The position numbers and the translations under genes are program-made. Of a stretch of DNA of 64,000 nucleotides, positions 38,608 to 46,162 are shown piece after piece. Location: positions 744,001 to 808,000 of the forward strand of contig CP090854.1 in assembly GCA_041879425.1 (NCBI GenBank), read 5' to 3'. Source of the DNA: Vibrio pomeroyi. Lineage in GTDB: Bacteria > Pseudomonadota > Gammaproteobacteria > Enterobacterales > Vibrionaceae. Below the pieces are notes generated by a model, which worked only from the letters and a program-made list of their open reading frames with translations, had not been told where the DNA came from and did not search any database. The stretch's first letter is position 1. Each line of letters begins with the position of its first letter.

Positions 38608-39300
38608 TTATTGTTGGCGTGGGTTAATGGTGGTCACGGCTTCGTCGAAGCGACCATAAGTCCCTGTCGCAAGGTCAGCAGCTTCGTTCGCTGGTACACC
38701 TTGATTAATCGCCTTCATCATTTTGCCGAGGTTGAGATATTCGTAGCCAATCACTTCGCTGTGATCATCAAGCGCAAGCTTGGTCACGTAACCTTCTGCA
38801 AGCTCTAGGTAACGGACGCCTTTTGCTGAGGTTGAATAGCTAGTGCCGACTTGGCTGCGCTGTGTTTGACCTAAGTCTTCCAGCGCTGCGCCGATCTCTA
38901 GGCCACCTTCAGAGAAAGCAGACTGGGTTCGACCGTAAACAAACTGCAGGAAGATTTCGCGCATCGCTACGTTGATAGCATCACATACTAAGTCAGTATT
39001 GAGTGCTTCAAGAATGGTTTTTCCGGTGAGGATTTCAGCGGCCATCGCGGCTGATTGAGTCATACCTGAACAACCAATCGTTTCGATTAATGCTTCTTCG
39101 ATGATGCCGTTTTTTACGTTAAGAGTTAGTTTTGCTGCACCTTGTTGTGGTGCACAAGTGCCTACGCCATGGCTTAAGCCAGAAATAGCGATGACATCTT
39201 TTGGGCTAACCATTGCGCCTTCAACTGGAATTGGAGCTGAATTGTGAAGATCACCCCTTTGAATAGGGCACATTGATTGAATTTCTGAAGAGTAGTGCAT
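38608..39300 (-). CDS. IscU/NifU-like scaffold-related protein
   Basis: 230 residues. The block ETIGCSGMTQSAAMAAEILTGKT aligns in pattern with the IscU GCGSAIASSSLATEWLKGKT segment, so an IscU-type fold is likely. Cys are at 11, 49, 77 and 106; the third IscU ligand context (HCS) is absent, so this is not a standard scaffold. The C-terminal 100 residues are extra. First gene of the operon under the riboswitch leader; its ribosome site (GTGAG) lies in the 3' arm of a 9-bp hairpin. The partner gene downstream encodes the GGGtGRT protein. Confidence 0.8.
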   Translation of the reverse strand: MHYSSEIQSMCPIQRGDLHNSAPIPVEGAMVSPKDVIAISGLSHGVGTCAPQQGAAKLTLNVKNGIIEEALIETIGCSGMTQSAAMAAEILTGKTILEALNTDLVCDAINVAMREIFLQFVYGRTQSAFSEGGLEIGAALEDLGQTQRSQVGTSYSTSAKGVRYLELAEGYVTKLALDDHSEVIGYEYLNLGKMMKAINQGVPANEAADLATGTYGRFDEAVTTINPRQQ

Positions 39301-39303
39301 AAT

Positions 39304-39350
39304 GTTTTCTCACTTATAGAGCCGTTTAAGACCTAGGGCGTTGAGAAAAC
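39304..39350 (-). promoter_or_regulatory. Ribosome-site-sequestering hairpin in riboswitch leader
   Basis: GTTTTCTCA (minus strand, 39350-39342) pairs with TGAGAAAAC (39312-39304). The 3' arm contains the GTGAG ribosome site 8 bases before the ATG at 39300, so pairing would block translation. A longer-range helix, TGTTGGA (39479-39473) with TCCAACA (39363-39357), lies upstream and could compete with or scaffold it. Confidence 0.6.
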
Positions 39351-39498
39351 AGGACGTGTTGGAAGAGGTGCGGCTAATTCACTACAGATCTTGAGCATCG
39401 ATAATCCAAAGGAGCCATGGTTCTTGGTCTTAATAGACTAAGTCCATTTCAAAATGGAGGAATAGCGATACGTCCAACAGTATTACCTGTTTTCGATT

Positions 39499-39575
39499 CT
39501 GTAGGAGTCATTAGCACTGTTCGGAAAGAACGGGCGGTTGAAGCAAAAGCTTAGGTGGAACCCCATCACCTGATG
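39499..39575 (-). ncRNA. Fluoride riboswitch (crcB motif) aptamer
   Basis: On the minus strand the motif reads AGGTGATGGGGTTCCACCT, then a variable hairpin (GTTC/GAAC), then GCTAATGACTCCTACAG. This matches the crcB-motif consensus GGnGATGGnnTTCnnCC ... GCTGATGAnnCCTACAG. The variable bases GGGGT and ACTCC can pair, matching the GGCAT/ATGCC pairing of well-known aptamers, so the difference is a compensated change. It is transcribed towards the IscU-like gene, 199 bases upstream of its start. Known examples switch on fluoride exporters (CrcB/Fluc, CLC-F); here the target is a scaffold-like pair. Confidence 0.85.
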
Positions 39576-39667
39576 GCTATAGATTAGATCTTTATCACAC
39601 TTTCATGCAAGCGAATGTTTAGAGCGATTTCGACTATAAACAAGCTTCATTATATTTCGATAAGTAT

Positions 39668-39715
39668 AAAAAACGCCAATAACGAACTCTAATTAGAGGC
39701 GTCATTGACGTTTTT
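39668..39715 (-). terminator. Probable terminator of yebG
   Basis: AAAAACG/CGTTTTT outer arms (39669-39675, 39709-39715) extended by CAAT/ATTG, enclosing the palindrome CTCTAATTAGAG. T-rich in both directions; it separates yebG from the riboswitch transcript. Confidence 0.6.
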
Positions 39716-39733
39716 CATCAAGGGATCAGCTAG

Positions 39734-40027
39734 TTAAGCTGCATCTTCTTCTGCGTCTTCAACAGCTTCAAGCTTCTTAGCTTTTTTCGGAGCTGGCTTA
39801 CGCTTAGCACCTAATGCGTAAAGAACTTCTTCTTTGTTCTTCGCTAGGTACATTGCAAGTTCTTCTTGCTTGCCTTCATCTTCAACTAAATCGCTCTTGC
39901 CTAACAGTTCAAAAAGCTCATCAGCCATATCCAGCATTTTGTCGTATGCGTCAGCTTCGGCTTTAGAGGTAAAAGTCATTTTCTCTTCTCCGTTGCGTTC
40001 CACCACGTACTTGACGATAACAGCCAT
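39734..40027 (-). CDS. yebG: YebG family SOS protein
   Basis: 97 residues. Opening MAVIVKYVVERNGEEKMTF and AEADAYDKMLDMAD are the YebG pattern; a Lys-rich stretch (KRKPAPKKAKK) and acidic tail follow, as in E. coli YebG. DNA-damage-inducible protein of unknown biochemical role. A LexA box 30 bases upstream supports SOS control. Confidence 0.93.
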   Translation of the reverse strand: MAVIVKYVVERNGEEKMTFTSKAEADAYDKMLDMADELFELLGKSDLVEDEGKQEELAMYLAKNKEEVLYALGAKRKPAPKKAKKLEAVEDAEEDAA

Positions 40028-40056
40028 GGTTAATCCTCTAAGTTTGATAAATTTTA

Positions 40057-40072
40057 CTGGCTTTTTATACAG
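40057..40072 (-). promoter_or_regulatory. LexA (SOS) box of yebG
   Basis: On the minus strand CTGT-ATAAAAAG-CCAG, one mismatch from CTGT-N8-ACAG and with a favourable A/T spacer, 30 bases upstream of the yebG start codon. Confidence 0.75.
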
Positions 40073-40115
40073 TTTCTGATGCTAAAAGTCCAGTTGGAGC
40101 CTGAACTATGCGGTC

Positions 40116-41012
40116 TCAATCTTGATGTGTAGCCCAGTCTTCACAATAACCCATGAAAGATTTCAGCAGTGGGCTTTGATATTTGTCTTTATGGACCAGC
40201 ATCCAGAATCGGCGTTTCATATCGAGTGGTACATCTAGTGCTTTCACTCGGCCTGAATCAATCGCGCGCTGTGCTGCTAAACGCGATAAACACGCAAAGC
40301 CCAGACCTGCAGAAACAGAGTTGATGATCGCTTCCGTGGTATTGAGCTCAAATGATTCGTACCAGTGCTCGATACGCGGTGCAACGGCACGCAAGAAAAA
40401 CTCACGTGTACCTGAGCCTGACTCGCGCAATATCCAATGGCTGCCTTCTAAATCATGCAGAGCAACTTTGTCTTGTGAAACGAGAGGGTGTTGATTACTA
40501 ACGATAATACACATCTCATCGCTACTGAACTGGCTAGATATCAATTCAGGGTGGAGTGTTTTTCCTTCAATTAGCGCGATATCCAGTTCATAATCCACCA
40601 ACTTTTGGCAGATCAGCGCACTGTTCGAAATGAACAAGCTCTGGTCTTGATGCTGAGTTCGTTCGCGAAAGCCAGACAGAATAAAGGGGGCGACCTGATT
40701 ACCAATCGTGTCACTCGCGCCAACCTTCAGATTGCCACTTAATGGTTGGTCATCGCGGAACAAAACATCGATACCTGCGGCTCGGTGAAGTATCTCATCA
40801 GCCAAGGGAAGTAATTTTTGTCCCTCTTGATTGAGAATTAATCGGTTGTTAACCCGGTCAAATAGAGAGTGACCTAACTGTTTCTCCATTTCGCCTAATG
40901 CCATGCTGACCGCGGCTTTAGATAAAAACAGCGCTTCTGATGCGGCGGTAAGCGTCGAATGCTGAGTAATGGTGACAAACACTTTGAGTTGTTTGATTGA
41001 GATATTAGCCAT
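40116..41012 (-). CDS. LysR family transcriptional regulator
   Basis: 298 residues from the ATG at 41012 (AGGAAC upstream); the frame extends to 41105 without support. Winged helix-turn-helix at about 5-62 (ITQHSTLTAASEALFLSKAAVSMALGEME) and a LysR substrate-binding domain (GNLKVGASDTIGNQ, LRESGSGTREFF). Resembles the CysB/YeiE subgroup with the GTREFF segment. Divergent from the TDT transporter gene 160 bases away, which it probably controls; that is inference from layout. Confidence 0.9.
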   Translation of the reverse strand: MANISIKQLKVFVTITQHSTLTAASEALFLSKAAVSMALGEMEKQLGHSLFDRVNNRLILNQEGQKLLPLADEILHRAAGIDVLFRDDQPLSGNLKVGASDTIGNQVAPFILSGFRERTQHQDQSLFISNSALICQKLVDYELDIALIEGKTLHPELISSQFSSDEMCIIVSNQHPLVSQDKVALHDLEGSHWILRESGSGTREFFLRAVAPRIEHWYESFELNTTEAIINSVSAGLGFACLSRLAAQRAIDSGRVKALDVPLDMKRRFWMLVHKDKYQSPLLKSFMGYCEDWATHQD

Positions 41013-41172
41013 CAGGTTCCTAGTTTTACGCTGCTGGTGGAAAGAGTTGTTCAGTATTGGTGAACACTTGTTATATATAATTGGATATTGTTTAACGAAG
41101 CGCAAGCGTATTATGGCTTCAACAAGCTGATGAGTTCACAAGTTTAGTGAATTAAGTTTAAGAGAGGCTGAC

Positions 41173-42168
41173 ATGATTCAACGTATTAAATATAGATTAA
41201 CAGGAGCTCCAACACCCATGGCAGGGTTAGCACTAGCAATCGCAAGCTTAGGCTGGTGCTGGGATGGCGTTTTAGTCGCACAAGGTATTTTGCACACTCC
41301 AGGCTTAGTTCAGTGGATCAGTGCGGGTATTGCAGCGGTATTACTTCTTGTTTTAGCTGTGAAGTTTTTGATTCATGGCCATCTATTGCGTGAAGATCTT
41401 GCTCACCCTGTTGTCGGCAGTGTGGTACCAACATTTGCGATGGGCTGCATGGTGGTATCAGCGTCTTTGGCGCCAATCTCTCAATTTTTACAAGAAGCTA
41501 TGTGGTTGGCATCTGTGGCTTTACACGTTGTATTTCTAGTGAGCTTTTTGTACCACAGAGCAAAACAGTTTGAGATTCACCACATGGTGCCAAGCTGGTT
41601 TGTGCCACCAATCGGTATCATTGTGGCAGACGTTTCTTTCTCTGGTAATCCGGTTTTGGAGCCTGTAGCGAACGCGACTTTGGTATTCGGTTTATTGGTT
41701 TACGCAGTAATGCTACCAATGATGGTTTACCGCTTGATCTTCTCTCACGAAGTGCCTGATGCAGCAAAACCAACGATTGCGATTATGGCGGCACCTGCAA
41801 GCCTGTCTTTGGCGGGTTACCTAACCGTTACAGCGAGCCCTTCGCCAGTGATCATTGGTCTGCTATTTGGTATCGCGGTGTTGATGACGTTCATTATCTA
41901 TATGGCGTTTTACAAACTACTTCGTCTTCCATTCAGCCCTGGCTATGCAGCGTTTACCTTCCCAATCGTGATTGGTGCAACAGCCTTGTTTAAACTGGCT
42001 GCGTGGATGCAAGCACAAGGTATTGAAGCGCATTACATCAATCAAGTGTTTGGCCTAGCGTATCTTGAATTGATTGTGGCTACGTTGGTTGTGGGTTATG
42101 TCGCTGTTCGTTATTACATGAACTACAAACCTCATCGTGTTTTAGGTGCGGTAGCCGGTAGATTGTAA
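41173..42168 (+). CDS. TDT/SLAC1 family transporter (TehA-like)
   Basis: 331 residues with about ten transmembrane segments. PTPMAGLALAIASLGWCW and FVPPIGIIVAD match the tellurite-resistance/dicarboxylate transporter (TDT) family, which includes TehA, Mae1 and plant SLAC1 anion channels. Substrate unknown; anions such as sulfite, chloride or nitrate fit the family. Divergent from a LysR regulator, suggesting ligand-dependent induction. Confidence 0.87.
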   Translation: MIQRIKYRLTGAPTPMAGLALAIASLGWCWDGVLVAQGILHTPGLVQWISAGIAAVLLLVLAVKFLIHGHLLREDLAHPVVGSVVPTFAMGCMVVSASLAPISQFLQEAMWLASVALHVVFLVSFLYHRAKQFEIHHMVPSWFVPPIGIIVADVSFSGNPVLEPVANATLVFGLLVYAVMLPMMVYRLIFSHEVPDAAKPTIAIMAAPASLSLAGYLTVTASPSPVIIGLLFGIAVLMTFIIYMAFYKLLRLPFSPGYAAFTFPIVIGATALFKLAAWMQAQGIEAHYINQVFGLAYLELIVATLVVGYVAVRYYMNYKPHRVLGAVAGRL

Positions 42169-42295
42169 AGGGCAATAGTTCAAAAGATAAACGGACCTTA
42201 AGCTTTCGGTATTTCATAAGCTTATATTCCTCATCCAAACTCAGCACTTATGCTAATCTGGCAGTATATTGTGGCAAGATTAGCGTGAGTGCACT

Positions 42296-45200
42296 TTGTT
42301 TACTGTTTACCATTCCAATAAAGTTGATACTTTAAAAATTCTTCTCGTTCACTTGATCAAAAGTGAACCTTTAGCCAATCCTTTCGAAAAAGAGCAGATC
42401 TTGGTTCAGAGCCCGGGTATGTCTCAATGGCTTAAGATGGAACTCGCCAAAGAGTTTGGTGTAGCAGCAAATATCGATTTTCCTCTTCCAGCAACCTTCA
42501 TTTGGGATATGTTTACCCAAGTGCTTCCTGATGTACCTAAACGCAGTGCTTTTAACAAAGAAGCGATGACGTGGAAGCTAATGAGTTTGCTACCCGCGAA
42601 ACTTGACCACCCTGATTTCTTACCCCTACAGCGCTATCTTGAAAACGACGAAGATGATTCAAAGCTGTATCAATTAGCCGAGAAAGTTGCCGATATCTTC
42701 GATGGCTACTTAGTATATCGTCCTGAGTGGATGGCGATGTGGGAAGCGGGCGAGCCCGTTACAGAACTGGTTGATAGTGAAGGGCAGCAAGAGCACCCCT
42801 GGCAGCCCATTTTGTGGAAAGCACTCTATGATCAAACACTGTCTCAAGGCCAATCGAAATATCACCGTGGTAATTTGTATCACGACTTCATAGAAGCGTT
42901 AGTTAATCGACAAGGCCAGTTACAACATCTGCCGAAACGTCTGTTTGTATTTGGTATTTCGTCGCTGCCTCCTCGCTACATGGATGCTTTGAAAGCACTT
43001 GGCGAACAGATTGATGTCCACCTGATGTTTACTAACCCAAGTAAGCCTTATTGGGGGGACATCAAAAGCCTCAAAGATTTAGCAAGATTTGAGGCTAAGC
43101 AACGTAAAAAGCTCGCTTTGTCTAACAATATGCTCTCATCAACTGGCTCGTCTTCCTTAATGGAAGGGGGGAAATATGAAGTGCATGATGAACTACATAT
43201 TGATAATGCCATTGGAAACAACTTATTAGCTTCGATGGGAAAATTAGGACGAGATAACTTACTTTTGCTTTCTGAGGGAGATACTGAGGAGTATCAGTTT
43301 TTTATTGATGTTGAGCGAGATGGCTTATTGCATCAAATTCAAAGAGATATCCTTGAATTGGAAGAGCATCGTAATGATGAGATTTTAGACTCCAGCAACC
43401 ACAAGCAAGTGGTTGAACTGGGTGATCGCTCGTTGACTGTGCATGCTTGTCATAGCCCGATGCGCGAAGTGGAAGTTCTTCATGACCAGCTGTTAGCAAT
43501 GTTTGACGCTGCCCCTACATTAAAGCCACGCGATATCATCGTGATGGTGGCGGACATTAATGCCTACAGCCCTGCGATTCAGGCGGTGTTTGGTAATGCT
43601 CCGGGTGAGCGTTATATCCCTTACTCGATCTCGGATAGAACGGCAGACCAAGAGAGCCCAATTTTGACCGCGTTCATGCAGCTAGTCGCGCTACCGAACA
43701 CGCGCTGTTTAGCCTCTGAGTTGTTAGAGCTATTAGAAATCCCAGCGATGATGGCACGCTTCGGTATTGATGAATTTCAATTCGAGCAAGCTAAGCAGTG
43801 GGTTGAAGAAGCGGGTATCCGTTGGGGCGTCGATTCTTCTACGGCAACCGAGTTTGACTTGCCTGCTACTGAGCAAAATACGTGGCTATTTGGTATCCAG
43901 CGAATGCTACTGGGTTATGCGATGTCAGACTCGGCAGGTTTGTTTGAAACTGAACACTCTCCAATCGCGGCTTATAACGAAGTTCAAGGCATTAACGCCG
44001 AACTTGCGGGTAAATTAGCGCACTTTATTGATCGTATCGCCCATTATCGTCAACGCCTTGCTGAGACTCAATCTATCGATATGTGGCGTGAAACCTTGCT
44101 GCAAATGATTGATGACTTCTTCGCGGTTGAGCTAGAAGGCGAGGTGGTGCTTAAGTCGATTCGCGATGCGCTTTCCCAATTGAATGAACAGCTTGATGAT
44201 GCCTTGTACGAACAAGAGCTATCGCCAAGCATCATCTATCAGTACTTAAACAATAAACTGTCGGGCGCGCGTATCAGTCAGCGTTTCTTAGCGGGACAAG
44301 TTAACTTCTGTACCCTGATGCCAATGCGTTCTATCCCATTCAAAACCGTTTGTCTATTAGGCATGAATGACGGTGTTTACCCTCGCTCAATGCCACCGGA
44401 AGGGTTTGATTTGATGAATGGGCGCACGCGACCGGGTGACCGTTCTCGTCGTGATGATGACCGCTACCTATTCTTAGAGGCGATGTTGTCGGCGCAAGAG
44501 TGTTTGTACATTAGTTATGTCGGTCGCTCGATTCAAGATAATACTGAGCGAGTACCGTCGGTATTGGTTTCAGAGTTGATTGAGTACTGCCAGCAGAACT
44601 ACTGCCTAAGTGAAGACCAATCACTACCAAGTGATGATTCTGGTATCAAACTGACTCATGCGATCAGCTTTGAGCACACCATGACGCCATTTAGCCCAGC
44701 AGCTTTTACACAAGGTGATGCAAGCTATGTATTGAGCTACGCCAAAGAATGGCTTCCTGCGGCTAACCGTTCTGGTGAACGTAGTGGTGAATTCAATCGT
44801 GCGTTGGATGACTATTTGCTTGGTGCGACTTATCCATTGGAGCTAGATCTGGTTGAGCTGCAGCGTTTCTGGCGCTTGCCGGTGCAATACTTCTTTAATC
44901 GCCGTCTCAAAGTAGTGTTTGAGCCACCGCTTCCGGTAATGGAAGACGATGAGCCATTCGTGCTTAATGGCTTAGAGAGCTTCCAGCTTAAAGATGCGTT
45001 GCTCCAAGTATTACTCGATCACCCAGAAGGGGCAGATGAAGCGGTTCGCTTGTTTGTCTCTGAGCAAAAAGCCCAAGGTCGCTTACCGGTTGGTGCTTTT
45101 GGTGACATTGAATTTGAAACCAACCGAGTTCAAGCAGAAGACTTAGCCAAAGAGATTCGATTTGTAAGTGGGCAGCTACAGCAAGATCTAGAGATAAATA

Positions 45201-45769
45201 TTGAGTTTGATGTGCTAGGTGAAGGCAAATCGGTTCGTTTGATGGGGTGGCTTACTCAAAACTACCAATCGGGTTTGGTGCGTTTTCGTAGTGGCAAAAT
45301 TCGTTCGCAAGATTACTTGGCCGCGTGGATTGATCATCTATGTTGTGCGGTAATGGGACACGGCAAAACGACTGATATTATTGGCTATGACAGAAAAGAA
45401 GGTGTGGTTCACCAAACGCTACAACCGATTGGCGATGCACAGCAGGCAAAGAGTCTGTTAGCTGAGTTAGTTCGACTGTTCTATCAAGGTATGACTGTAC
45501 CACTGCCTTACTTCCCGAAAACCGCATTGGCTGGTGTTGAAGCGGGCTTTAGCCGTGGTAAATGGGTCGATGATGAAGAGAAGTCGCTCAAGAAAATGGC
45601 CGATACTTTTAATGACAGCTTCGCCTTTACCGGTGAGGGGCGAGATACCTACATCTCGCGTATTTGGCCGAAGTGGGATGATGAATTGGCTGCGGAGTCG
45701 CGTATGTATTCAACGCTTGTGTTACAGGCGGCAAGGTTGGCGGCTGCCGATCTGGAAGATCAGGAGTAA
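42296..45769 (+). CDS. recC: Exodeoxyribonuclease V gamma subunit RecC
   Basis: 1157 residues from a TTG at 42296. The start is supported by FTVYHSN, which aligns with the E. coli RecC MLRVYHSN start, and by GTGAG upstream; no ATG is in range. RecC recognises Chi and splits the DNA strands in RecBCD. Conserved PFEKEQILVQSPGMSQWLKM and ANIDFPLPATFIWDMF near the N-terminus and GMNDGVYPRSMPPEGFDLM later. First of recC, recB and recD on this strand. Confidence 0.97.
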   Translation: MFTVYHSNKVDTLKILLVHLIKSEPLANPFEKEQILVQSPGMSQWLKMELAKEFGVAANIDFPLPATFIWDMFTQVLPDVPKRSAFNKEAMTWKLMSLLPAKLDHPDFLPLQRYLENDEDDSKLYQLAEKVADIFDGYLVYRPEWMAMWEAGEPVTELVDSEGQQEHPWQPILWKALYDQTLSQGQSKYHRGNLYHDFIEALVNRQGQLQHLPKRLFVFGISSLPPRYMDALKALGEQIDVHLMFTNPSKPYWGDIKSLKDLARFEAKQRKKLALSNNMLSSTGSSSLMEGGKYEVHDELHIDNAIGNNLLASMGKLGRDNLLLLSEGDTEEYQFFIDVERDGLLHQIQRDILELEEHRNDEILDSSNHKQVVELGDRSLTVHACHSPMREVEVLHDQLLAMFDAAPTLKPRDIIVMVADINAYSPAIQAVFGNAPGERYIPYSISDRTADQESPILTAFMQLVALPNTRCLASELLELLEIPAMMARFGIDEFQFEQAKQWVEEAGIRWGVDSSTATEFDLPATEQNTWLFGIQRMLLGYAMSDSAGLFETEHSPIAAYNEVQGINAELAGKLAHFIDRIAHYRQRLAETQSIDMWRETLLQMIDDFFAVELEGEVVLKSIRDALSQLNEQLDDALYEQELSPSIIYQYLNNKLSGARISQRFLAGQVNFCTLMPMRSIPFKTVCLLGMNDGVYPRSMPPEGFDLMNGRTRPGDRSRRDDDRYLFLEAMLSAQECLYISYVGRSIQDNTERVPSVLVSELIEYCQQNYCLSEDQSLPSDDSGIKLTHAISFEHTMTPFSPAAFTQGDASYVLSYAKEWLPAANRSGERSGEFNRALDDYLLGATYPLELDLVELQRFWRLPVQYFFNRRLKVVFEPPLPVMEDDEPFVLNGLESFQLKDALLQVLLDHPEGADEAVRLFVSEQKAQGRLPVGAFGDIEFETNRVQAEDLAKEIRFVSGQLQQDLEINIEFDVLGEGKSVRLMGWLTQNYQSGLVRFRSGKIRSQDYLAAWIDHLCCAVMGHGKTTDIIGYDRKEGVVHQTLQPIGDAQQAKSLLAELVRLFYQGMTVPLPYFPKTALAGVEAGFSRGKWVDDEEKSLKKMADTFNDSFAFTGEGRDTYISRIWPKWDDELAAESRMYSTLVLQAARLAAADLEDQE

Positions 45770-45922
45770 GTGGCTGTGATCGATAAGATCAATAGCGGGT
45801 TCGCTGAATTAATGAATGACAAAAGAGAGTCGCTGGTAAGCGTTTGGAGTGTCTGCTTTTCTGGAGAAGAGAAGCAAGGTACAGGAAATAAAGTGGCCGC
45901 CAGTAAATCATTATTAGTGTAG
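45770..45922 (+). CDS. Possible 50-residue ORF directly after recC
   Basis: Begins with GTG immediately after the recC TAA (a second GTG is at 45776), with AGGAG at 45762-45766 in range. Product includes IDKINSGFAELMNDKRESLV and ends KSLLV. No family recognised. It could be real through re-initiation or a chance frame. Confidence 0.3.
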   Translation: MAVIDKINSGFAELMNDKRESLVSVWSVCFSGEEKQGTGNKVAASKSLLV

Positions 45923-46162
45923 GGCGTTCGCTGTACGGCCACAGGTCAGAGGGACCATTATTCTGTGGTTCTAATTAGGCAATGAGTATAAAACTCGAAT
46001 CGCGCTCCTGAACTCGTGGGCGCATAGTAGCGAGGCGATCCGAATTGATCCGTGAGAGAGATCGCACTAACTATTAACAAATCAGCGTAGGACGTAAATT
46101 GAATGACGTTTTCCACGCTAGGTCACATTTGTAACAACATATTTATCAGAAGGCAGTAAGGC
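45923..46162. other. recC-recB spacer
   Basis: Non-coding 240 bases with an inverted repeat CCACAG/CTGTGG (45938-45967 region). In E. coli this place holds ptrA (protease III); here no trace of it is visible. A recB promoter is plausible but not distinctive. Confidence 0.45.

Noticed and set aside
39374..39418. 14-codon minus-strand micro-ORF inside the riboswitch leader (MAPLDYRCSRSVVN)
   Set aside because: No ribosome site before the ATG and no run of codons for one amino acid as in attenuator peptides; the region is better explained by RNA structure.
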